Assembly: GCA_947177545.1 (NCBI GenBank)
Contig: CAMWVF010000048.1
Location: forward strand, 1 to 7,176
Length of the DNA: 7,176 nt
Direction: 5' to 3'
Source: an uncultured Clostridia bacterium
Lineage (GTDB): Bacteria > Bacillota > Clostridia > Oscillospirales > Ruminococcaceae
Below the pieces are notes generated by a model. The model ran no database searches and had not been told where the DNA came from. It worked only from the letters and a program-made list of their open reading frames with translations. Position 1 is the first letter of the stretch. Each line of letters begins with the position of its first letter. Below are positions 1-3,370 of this stretch, one piece after another. Position numbers and translations under genes: made by a program.

Positions 1-7
1 CGATTTA

Positions 8-36
8 ATTATACACATTTCGACAAAAAATGTCAA
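8..36 (-). promoter_or_regulatory. Sigma-A promoter firing leftward out of the window
   Basis: On the minus strand, TTGACA (36-31) is followed by exactly 17 bases and TATAAT (13-8), so both hexamers match the vegetative consensus perfectly at the ideal spacing. It points off the left edge, so its gene is not visible. It is divergent from the plus-strand promoter at 98-126, about 60 bp away, and the two could share regulation, but no clear operator is seen between them. The region is very AT-rich, which raises the chance of promoter-like matches, yet a full 12/12 match is unlikely to be accidental. Confidence 0.7.
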
Positions 37-97
37 TACTTTTGAAAACAAAATGCATATTAATAATTAAAATATTTGCAAAATTTTTATAAAACCC

Positions 98-126
98 TTG
101 ACAAAATCTTTTTTAAGGTGTATACT
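98..126 (+). promoter_or_regulatory. Promoter of the leader-GNAT transcript
   Basis: TTGACA (98-103), a 17-base spacer and TATACT (121-126) form a near-perfect sigma-A promoter. Transcription should start near 133, leaving a 5' UTR of only about 24 nt before the leader ORF. A promoter this strong followed by a leader ORF and a terminator fits a gene controlled mainly by attenuation rather than by initiation. Confidence 0.8.
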
Positions 127-156
127 TATCAAAAATAAACCGAAAGGATATTTGGT

Positions 157-249
157 ATGAAACATTTTGAATTTGCGGCTTATATGCAGAGAGTCATGTA
201 CGGGATGTGCCATGGCTTTAGGCTGCTGCGTCCAAAATGCGGATACTGA
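157..249 (+). CDS. 30-aa leader peptide of an attenuator
   Basis: This short ORF begins with ATG 157, preceded by the ribosome binding site GAAAGGA (142-148) at 8 nt, and ends at TGA 247-249. It lies between a strong promoter (98-126) and an intrinsic terminator (275-313) ahead of a GNAT gene. The peptide starts MKHFEFAAYMQRVMYG and ends GFRLLRPKCGY; it has no signal peptide or recognisable domain. Its role is probably to let a translating ribosome choose between RNA folds: codons 7-9 (GCG GCT TAT) form segment 1 and codons 20-24 form segment 2 of the attenuator. There is no run of one amino-acid codon, so classical amino-acid sensing is not suggested; stalling by a ribosome-targeting inhibitor or a peptide-specific arrest is more plausible. 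The RPK near the end resembles the +x+ type macrolide arrest motif, but it lies too late to uncover segment 2. I do not recognise the peptide. Confidence 0.65.
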   Translation: MKHFEFAAYMQRVMYGMCHGFRLLRPKCGY

Positions 250-301
250 TTTTCGGTGCTGTTATCGACACAATGCGGCTTAAGGCTTTTCCTTGAGCCG
301 C
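175..301 (+). promoter_or_regulatory. Four-segment transcription attenuator
   Basis: Four RNA segments can pair alternately. Segment 1 is GCGGCTTA (175-182), segment 2 is CTTTAGGCTGC (216-226), segment 3 is GCGGCTTAAGG (275-285) and segment 4 is CCTTGAGCCGC (291-301). Pairing 1:2 gives 8 bp with two G-U pairs. Pairing 2:3 gives 11 continuous bp with three G-U pairs, extendable to 13 (214-287). Pairing 3:4 gives the 11-bp terminator. Segments 1 and 3 share an exact 8-base word 100 nt apart, as expected of competitors for segment 2. Inference: a ribosome stalled over segment 1 would free segment 2 to pair with segment 3, preventing termination; without translation, or with smooth translation across segment 2, the terminator forms. 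Confidence 0.6.
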
Positions 302-313
302 TTTTATTTTTTT
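275..313 (+). terminator. Intrinsic terminator inside the GNAT leader
   Basis: An 11-bp stem (275-285 with 291-301, one G-U pair at 281/295), a 5-nt loop and a run of 11 T in 12 bases (302-313) form a textbook Rho-independent terminator. It sits after the leader ORF and immediately before the GNAT start at 329, so it can only make sense as a conditional terminator (attenuator) or as the end of a short leader RNA. The T-run stops one base before the nearby ATG at 314. Confidence 0.85.
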
Positions 314-328
314 ATGGGACGTGATGTT

Positions 329-790
329 ATGTACACGGTAAAAATGCTTTCGGATAAAAAAGAAATAACGTCCGCTTTACAGCTTGCGGAAGACGTTTTT
401 CTGCTGTTTGAGGCTCCCTTTTTCACCAAAAACGGGACGGAGAGCTTCCTTAGCTTTGTGTGGGGGAATAACGTTAAGAAAATGCTTGCGGACAGAAGCT
501 TTGTCGTCTGGGGCTGCTACAGCGGGAGCGTCCTCGTGGGCATGATGGCTCTACGCAATGAGTGCCACATCAGTCTTGCTTTTGTCAGGGGAGATTTTCA
601 TAGGCAGGGGATAGGGCGAATGCTGTACGCCGAGGCGAAAAATTACGCCTTGGCGAAAGGTGCGAAAAAAATTACCGTAAACGCCAGCGATTACGGCATA
701 CCATTTTACCGCGCAATGGGGTTCAAAGAGACCGATATGCAATTGGAGGCGGACGGTATCATATACACACCTATGGAATGTAAATTTTAA
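329..790 (+). CDS. GNAT family N-acetyltransferase under leader control
   Basis: The 153-aa product is a single GNAT (Gcn5-related) domain, which transfers an acetyl group from acetyl-CoA to an amine. The acetyl-CoA pyrophosphate loop is seen as RQGIGR within the beta4-alpha3 segment VRGDFHRQGIGRMLYAEA, and the C-terminal beta5 region shows NASDYGIPFYRAMGFKET, the usual N...Y...GF pattern. The N-terminal half (EDVFLLFEAPFFTKNGTESF) resembles small clostridial GNATs of unknown substrate. I chose ATG 329 because GGGACGTGAT (316-325) matches the anti-SD well and ends just upstream; an upstream TTG at 293 would lie inside the terminator stem and ATG 314 has only the T-run before it. Expression is probably limited by the attenuator at 175-313. 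The substrate cannot be told from sequence; a link to ribosome-targeting antibiotics or translation stress is inference from the leader. It is followed after 85 bp by a second GNAT gene. Confidence 0.85.
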   Translation: MYTVKMLSDKKEITSALQLAEDVFLLFEAPFFTKNGTESFLSFVWGNNVKKMLADRSFVVWGCYSGSVLVGMMALRNECHISLAFVRGDFHRQGIGRMLYAEAKNYALAKGAKKITVNASDYGIPFYRAMGFKETDMQLEADGIIYTPMECKF

Positions 791-831
791 TTTGCGTGGT
801 AACGGTTCTGTATGGTGAATTGACATTCGCC

Positions 832-847
832 GCGGGGCGTTCCCCGC
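832..847. repeat. GC-rich hairpin between the two GNAT genes
   Basis: GCGGGG (832-837), a CGTT loop and CCCCGC (842-847) form a compact 6-bp perfect stem in the 85-bp gap between the acetyltransferase genes. No T-run follows, so it is not an intrinsic terminator by eye. It might stabilise mRNA or mark a processing point in a two-gene transcript. Confidence 0.35.
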
Positions 848-875
848 AATTGATGATGAAAGGAAATGGTTACAT

Positions 876-1451
876 ATGTTAAATCATAAAGGTACAAAAT
901 ATATCGAGACAGAGCGGCTTATCCTCCGTCAGTTCAGGAGCGAGGACGCTCCCGCTATGTTTAAAAACTGGGCGGGGGACAGGGAAGTCCCCAAATATCT
1001 TACATGGAACGTCCACCGCAGCATTGCCGATACCGAATGTGTTGTGAATATGTGGGTGGCGCAGTACAACGATACCTCCACATACAACTGGGTAATAGTG
1101 CTGAAGGACAGCGGCGAACCCATAGGCAGCATTGGCGTTGTGCGCATCTACGAAAATATCGACGGCGCGGAGATAGGGTACTGCATTGGAAAGCCATGGT
1201 GGGGCAGGGGAATCACGACGGAGGCTTTTTCCGCAATCCTGCCGTACCTTTTCGAGGTGGGCTTCAACCGCATAGACGCTGCTCACGCAGTAAAAAATCC
1301 TGCCTCGGGACGGGTAATGCAGAAGTGCGGTCTGAAATACGAGGGCACGTTCAGGCAGTTTTTCCGTTCCACGGCAGGAGAGCTTCTCGATATAAGCTTT
1401 TATTCGATTTTGCATGAGGACTTTTTGGCGGGAGAAAATCAGTCCTCATAA
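876..1451 (+). CDS. RimJ/RimL-like GNAT acetyltransferase
   Basis: The 191-aa protein belongs to the Acetyltransf_3 (RimJ/RimL) branch of GNAT enzymes, whose known members acetylate ribosomal protein N-termini, peptides or small amines. The hallmarks are ETERLILRQFRSEDA at residues 11-25, the central IGSIGVV strand near 83-89, the acetyl-CoA loop WWGRGITTEA (108-117) and the C-terminal NPASGRVMQKCGLKYEG (141-157). Length is normal for the family. ATG 876 is preceded by AAAGGA (859-864) with an 11-nt gap, a little long. The gene probably shares the transcript of the upstream GNAT gene, since no good promoter is seen in the 85-bp gap. Its 3' end overlaps the convergent PHP gene by 13 bp. The acceptor substrate is unknown; calling it rimJ or rimL would be unjustified. 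Confidence 0.85.
   Translation: MLNHKGTKYIETERLILRQFRSEDAPAMFKNWAGDREVPKYLTWNVHRSIADTECVVNMWVAQYNDTSTYNWVIVLKDSGEPIGSIGVVRIYENIDGAEIGYCIGKPWWGRGITTEAFSAILPYLFEVGFNRIDAAHAVKNPASGRVMQKCGLKYEGTFRQFFRSTAGELLDISFYSILHEDFLAGENQSS
1414..1449. repeat. Inverted repeat spanning convergent gene ends
   Basis: ATGAGGACT (1414-1422) and AGTCCTCAT (1441-1449) are perfect 9-bp arms around an 18-nt loop; four more T-A pairs (1423-1426 with 1435-1438) can form beyond a 2-nt bulge. The repeat covers the 13-bp overlap between the GNAT and PHP genes, so it would fold in both transcripts. No proper T-run follows on either strand. It might slow both polymerases at a convergent junction. Confidence 0.35.
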
Positions 1452-2125
1452 TACTTAGGGATAAGCTCCAAATTTCCGATTTTTACAACCTCGGCATAAT
1501 CTACCGAGGTTTTTATTTCGGTCTCGGTGATGATACCTCCGCAAGGGAGAGCGTGTGCGTTGTGTGCGTCCGAGCCTGCCGTTACTGGCATATTGTAGCT
1601 TTCGGCGTACCATGCTGCACGTTCATTTTCCTCACGGCTGTTGCTCATGTTTATTATTTCCACAGCGTCGATATTTCTCGGGATAAGGGTGATTTTGTTC
1701 ACGTATCCCCACAGTCTGAAAGGGTGGGCGTGTACCACAAAGCCACCGCTTTGACGAGCAAAGTCAGCGTACTCCCAAATTGGCATTTCCATTATCTGCG
1801 GGTTGTCAAGAAGCCACTGCTTGTCCAGACCGTAGGTAAGAAAATCGCTTGAGGCGTAGGCGAATTCCCAGCCGAAAAGGACGGTCAGACCTATTTCGTC
1901 TCCCCGCTTTTTGGCGTGCTCATAGCCCTTGCAGAGCAGGTCTATTTTCTCCTCCCAGGGCAGATCCCGGGGGACTGCGCTGTTGCCGTTGAAAAAATGG
2001 TCGGTGATGATTATGCCGCTGTAGCCTTTTTCCTTGTACGCCTCCGCAATTTCCGCTCCCGTTGTGCAGGCGCAGGCGCTGCCCTCCGATGTGTGGACGT
2101 GGGCGTCAAACTTATAATTTTTCAT
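1439..2125 (-). CDS. PHP-domain metal-dependent phosphoesterase
   Basis: This 228-aa protein is a stand-alone PHP (polymerase and histidinol phosphatase) domain, a TIM-barrel-like hydrolase using a metal cluster to cleave phosphoester bonds. Counting from the chosen start, the four classic motifs are all present: DAHVHTS with H9/H11, ITDH with D42/H43, VVHAHPF with H132/H134, and AGSDAH with D186/H188; E87 in GWEF is the likely bridging Glu. Stand-alone relatives include histidinol phosphatase HisK and 3',5'-nucleotide phosphatases, but the substrate here is unknown. Two in-frame ATGs exist: 2131 and 2125. GAGG (2135-2138) lies only 3 nt from the first and 9 nt from the second, so 2125 is preferred. 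It follows the ribbon-helix-helix gene by 26 bp and is probably co-transcribed with it and HTH-B. A damaged copy of its first codons lies near 2704-2746. Confidence 0.85.
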   Translation of the reverse strand: MKNYKFDAHVHTSEGSACACTTGAEIAEAYKEKGYSGIIITDHFFNGNSAVPRDLPWEEKIDLLCKGYEHAKKRGDEIGLTVLFGWEFAYASSDFLTYGLDKQWLLDNPQIMEMPIWEYADFARQSGGFVVHAHPFRLWGYVNKITLIPRNIDAVEIINMSNSREENERAAWYAESYNMPVTAGSDAHNAHALPCGGIITETEIKTSVDYAEVVKIGNLELIPKYYED

Positions 2126-2143
2126 GTACATTAACCTCGATAT
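2114..2143. repeat. 30-bp direct repeat, copy 1 (PHP start region)
   Basis: An exact 30-bp copy of this segment occurs at 2717-2746. It contains the PHP ribosome binding site, both candidate ATG codons and the first codons of the PHP gene (read on the minus strand). The two copies are 603 bp apart and bracket the RHH and HTH-B genes with their control region. Confidence 0.9.
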
Positions 2144-2151
2144 GTGATTTT

Positions 2152-2346
2152 TTATTCTACGCTGTTTTCCTGTTCAGCTTCCATACGGCGTTCGACAGCC
2201 TTTACAACATATGCGTTAAGGCTTTCTCCCTGCTTTTCGGCAGCGGCTTGAATATCTGCCTTTCTGCCCTTTTTAACTTGTATCGCAAGACGGTCATAAG
2301 CTTTAGCATTGTATTTATTGCTTGCTCTTGTCTGAGGCTTACTCAT
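2152..2346 (-). CDS. Ribbon-helix-helix (Arc-like) DNA-binding protein
   Basis: The 64-aa product has the form KYNAKAYDRLAIQVKKGRK (11-29), the beta strand that reads DNA, followed by two helices, DIQAAAEKQGES and LNAYVVKAVERRMEAE. This is the Arc/MetJ/CopG-type fold seen in small repressors and antitoxins. Its ATG (2346) overlaps the stop of HTH-B in ATGAGTAA, an 8-bp overlap typical of translational coupling, with GGGGG 8 nt upstream as a weak Shine-Dalgarno. A longer reading frame extends upstream through HTH-B in another frame, but it is not believable. No toxin gene follows: the next gene is the PHP hydrolase. It may therefore be a co-regulator working with HTH-B on the dyad operators at 2607-2689, or an orphan antitoxin-like repressor. 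It is highly charged and cytosolic. Confidence 0.75.
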   Translation of the reverse strand: MSKPQTRASNKYNAKAYDRLAIQVKKGRKADIQAAAEKQGESLNAYVVKAVERRMEAEQENSVE

Positions 2347-2566
2347 TTTGACTGCCCCCGCTGTCACCGGAAACGTATTCGAGAATATCCCCCGGCTGAC
2401 AATCAAGAAGCTCGCAAAATTTTGCGATTGTCCGTGTGTCAATATCGCCGCCGTTTTTTATTTTTGTAAGCGTGGCTTGACCTATTATATTGTTCTGTCG
2501 TATGGTATATGATGTTATACCCTTTTGTTTCATCATAGCCAACAGCTTGTCATATATTATCGGCAC
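2339..2566 (-). CDS. Short Cro/C1-type HTH regulator (HTH-B)
   Basis: The 75-aa protein is a compact Cro/C1-type (HTH_26-like) DNA-binding domain: helices around IYDKLLAMMKQKG, SYTIRQNN, GQATLTKIKNG (recognition region) and TRTIAKFCELLDCQPGDILEYV. The start is GTG 2566, chosen because an excellent GGAGGTG (2573-2579) sits 6 nt upstream; the next ATG lies inside the domain. It is the first gene of an apparent HTH-B/RHH/PHP operon. An extended -10 promoter (TGCTATAAT, 2589-2597) and three dyad operators upstream suggest autoregulation. The last part of the gene (2368-2418) is identical at the DNA level to the matching part of HTH-A, although the N-terminal halves differ strongly. Such short regulators are common in mobile and prophage-derived islands of Clostridia. 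The regulated target other than itself is not known. Confidence 0.8.
   Translation of the reverse strand: MPIIYDKLLAMMKQKGITSYTIRQNNIIGQATLTKIKNGGDIDTRTIAKFCELLDCQPGDILEYVSGDSGGSQNE
2368..2418. repeat. 51-bp direct repeat, copy 1 (3' part of HTH-B)
   Basis: This segment is identical over 51 bases to 2765-2815 in HTH-A. It encodes the conserved CELLDCQPGDILEYVS end of the HTH domain. Sequences just outside on both sides differ, so the identity is sharply bounded, which suggests recombination or gene conversion rather than protein-level conservation alone. Confidence 0.9.
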
Positions 2567-2588
2567 AAATTACACCTCCGCAAATAAT

Positions 2589-2597
2589 ATTATAGCA
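2589..2597 (-). promoter_or_regulatory. Extended -10 promoter of HTH-B operon
   Basis: On the minus strand TGC-TATAAT (2597-2589) is a perfect extended -10 element; the -35 position holds only TACAAT (2617-2612), a poor match, which extended -10 promoters tolerate. Transcription would begin near 2582, just before the GGAGGTG of HTH-B. The operator dyad at 2607-2620 overlaps the -35 zone, so a bound repressor should block it. Confidence 0.55.
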
Positions 2598-2606
2598 ATT
2601 TATAAT

Positions 2607-2689
2607 CACTAATTGTAGTGTACAAAATCAACAAATTTTGTCACTAAAAATTGTGTGTAAAGCATATTGACACATCACTAATTATTGTG
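2607..2689. promoter_or_regulatory. Three 14-bp dyad operators between divergent promoters
   Basis: Three copies of the dyad CACTA-N4-TWGTG are present: CACTAATTGTAGTG (2607-2620, perfect), CACTAAAAATTGTG (2642-2655) and CACTAATTATTGTG (2676-2689). Starts are spaced 35 and 34 bp. One outer copy overlaps the -35 zone of the leftward HTH-B promoter; the other lies in the spacer of the rightward promoter 2667-2695. This is the layout of phage-type immunity regions with three operators between divergent promoters. HTH-B, alone or with the RHH protein, is the obvious candidate binder, by inference. Confidence 0.65.
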
Positions 2690-2695
2690 TATAAT
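2667..2695 (+). promoter_or_regulatory. Perfect rightward promoter with no gene of its own
   Basis: TTGACA (2667-2672), 17 bases and TATAAT (2690-2695) match the sigma-A consensus exactly. An operator dyad (2676-2689) fills the spacer and abuts the -10. Downstream on the plus strand there is no credible ORF until 3122; the transcript would run antisense to the whole HTH-A gene and its promoter. Either it is the stranded promoter of a lost divergent gene or it makes an antisense RNA. Confidence 0.65.
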
Positions 2696-2703
2696 AAAAA
2701 TAA

Positions 2704-2746
2704 AGTCGACAAACTAATAATTTTTCATGTACATTAACCTCGATAT
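2704..2746 (-). pseudogene. Dead remnant of the PHP gene start
   Basis: Read on the minus strand, this segment repeats the PHP ribosome binding site, start codons and first codons (MYMKNY), then a TAG replaces the Lys codon AAG. The next 12 bases still match the intact gene at 9 positions before similarity is lost. It lies right after the HTH-A stop, so HTH-A probably once preceded a PHP gene directly. Only about ten codons remain. Confidence 0.65.
2717..2746. repeat. 30-bp direct repeat, copy 2
   Basis: Exact copy of 2114-2143, located in the PHP remnant downstream of HTH-A. The identity ends at T2716/G-to-T differences on either side. The bracketed 603-bp unit has no transposase and no visible terminal inverted repeats. 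Confidence 0.9.
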
Positions 2747-2747
2747 T

Positions 2748-2960
2748 TTATGCTTTATCTTTATCGGAAACGTATTCGAGAATATCCCCCGGCTGACAAT
2801 CAAGAAGCTCGCAAATCCGTCCGATATTATCGGTTGAGACCATTTCGCCCGTTCTGAATTTTTGCATTGTACTTTCGCTCAAAATTTTTTCATTTCTAAG
2901 TCTTGTTGACCGGTAGCCCTTTTCTCTCAAAGCAGCAAGAATATTAAATTTGTACTGCAT
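2748..2960 (-). CDS. Short Cro/C1-type HTH regulator (HTH-A)
   Basis: The 70-aa protein is a second Cro/C1-type HTH domain, with helices around FNILAALREKG, STRLRNEK, SESTMQKFRTG and TDNIGRICELLDCQPGDILEYV. It resembles HTH-B in fold and is DNA-identical to it over 51 bp at the 3' end, but its recognition helix differs, so it should bind another operator. ATG 2960 is preferred: AGAGGTG (2972-2978) lies 11 nt upstream, while the longer frame back to 3026 adds a hydrophobic stretch not seen in such domains and has no ribosome binding site. It is divergent from the small gene at 3122, whose promoter has a CACG-N6-CGTG dyad in its spacer, so repression of that gene is plausible. Downstream lies only a dead PHP remnant. 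A consensus promoter at 2667-2695 points antisense into it. Confidence 0.75.
   Translation of the reverse strand: MQYKFNILAALREKGYRSTRLRNEKILSESTMQKFRTGEMVSTDNIGRICELLDCQPGDILEYVSDKDKA
2765..2815. repeat. 51-bp direct repeat, copy 2 (3' part of HTH-A)
   Basis: Exact copy of 2368-2418, 397 bp away. In this copy the 30-bp repeat follows only 18 bp after it (2746 to 2765), whereas in copy 1 the gap is 224 bp and holds the RHH gene, so an insertion or deletion separates the two units. Confidence 0.9.
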
Positions 2961-2982
2961 TGGCTTAATATCACCTCTAACT

Positions 2983-3011
2983 ATTATATATAAAATACTC
3001 ATAAAAAACAA
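2983..3011 (-). promoter_or_regulatory. Possible HTH-A promoter
   Basis: On the minus strand TTGTTT (3011-3006), 17 bases and TATAAT (2988-2983) make a plausible promoter. The predicted start, near 2976, would fall inside the AGAGGTG ribosome binding site, which would leave an almost leaderless message; the true start may be slightly further upstream in this AT-rich stretch. Confidence 0.4.
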
Positions 3012-3058
3012 TGTAACTTTGCACAAATATTCACATTTATTTTCGTGTGATACGCCAG

Positions 3059-3087
3059 TTGAACCACACGTATAATCGTGGTATAAT
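3059..3087 (+). promoter_or_regulatory. Promoter with internal dyad, for the small gene at 3122
   Basis: TTGAAC (3059-3064), 17 bases and TATAAT (3082-3087) form a strong promoter. The spacer holds CACG-TATAAT-CGTG (3067-3080), a 14-bp dyad at almost the same place as the operator in the 2667-2695 promoter. An HTH-A dimer bound here would exclude RNA polymerase; this is inference from layout. Confidence 0.7.
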
Positions 3088-3121
3088 ATAATTAAATTAT
3101 AAAAACAAAAGGAGAATTACT

Positions 3122-3370
3122 ATGCAAATGCCAACATTACAGGAAATATTCTACAATATGAACGGTGAGGAAGTTTCCTCTCCCGATCTTGAAGACGAAA
3201 TGAGAGCCTTGTGCGGATTTGCACGGCTTCTCAAGGAGCAGAAAAAAATCAAAAAAATTGATAAAAATCGGCTCTGCGAATCGGCGGAGGCTGTCTCCAG
3301 AACCGCCAAATGCGCCGGCTTTGCTCTCGGATTTTCCGTCGCTGTAAGACTTTTCTGCCAGCGGGATTAA
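3122..3370 (+). CDS. Small protein of unknown function
   Basis: The 82-aa product begins at ATG 3122 with AAAGGAG (3108-3114) 7 nt upstream, so it is well supported as a gene. It has an acidic N-terminal third (NGEEVSSPDLEDEMRAL), a Lys-rich middle (KEQKKIKKIDKNR) and ends with AKCAGFALGFSVAVRLFCQRD, a short amphipathic or weakly hydrophobic helix. The layout and the F.LGF...VRLF ending recall small clostridial proteins of the DUF6809 type, but this is a tentative resemblance. It is expressed from a promoter with a dyad operator and is divergent from HTH-A, suggesting a regulator-target pair. Its stop overlaps the stop of the convergent fabV gene in the four bases TTAA (3367-3370). There is no sign of a toxin fold, catalytic motif or signal peptide. 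Confidence 0.7.
   Translation: MQMPTLQEIFYNMNGEEVSSPDLEDEMRALCGFARLLKEQKKIKKIDKNRLCESAEAVSRTAKCAGFALGFSVAVRLFCQRD

Noticed and set aside
293..328. Upstream TTG (293) or ATG (314) as start of the first GNAT protein
   Set aside because: The TTG lies inside the terminator stem and its added residues would be encoded by the stem and T-run. ATG 314 has only T bases upstream. ATG 329 has a good anti-SD match at proper spacing.
551..1415. Long open frames antisense to the two GNAT genes
   Set aside because: They lack ribosome binding sites and recognisable domains, and they lie opposite genes with clear GNAT motifs.
2062..2469. Plus-strand open frame opposite the RHH and HTH-B genes
   Set aside because: No start signal and a low-complexity Cys/Phe-rich product; the minus-strand genes have overlap coupling and domain patterns.
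2152..2566. HTH-B/RHH as a classical toxin-antitoxin pair
   Set aside because: Both proteins are DNA-binding types and neither shows a toxin fold; the following gene is a complete PHP hydrolase, so the label is not supported.
2961..3026. N-terminal extension of HTH-A to 3026
   Set aside because: No ribosome binding site at 3026, the extension covers the likely promoter, and the Cro/C1 domain begins just after Met 2960.
3031..3050. TCACA-N10-TGTGA inverted repeat as a CRP-type site
   Set aside because: The CRP site has TGTGA-N6-TCACA, the opposite arm order and another spacing. It may be a further HTH-A site but the evidence is thin.
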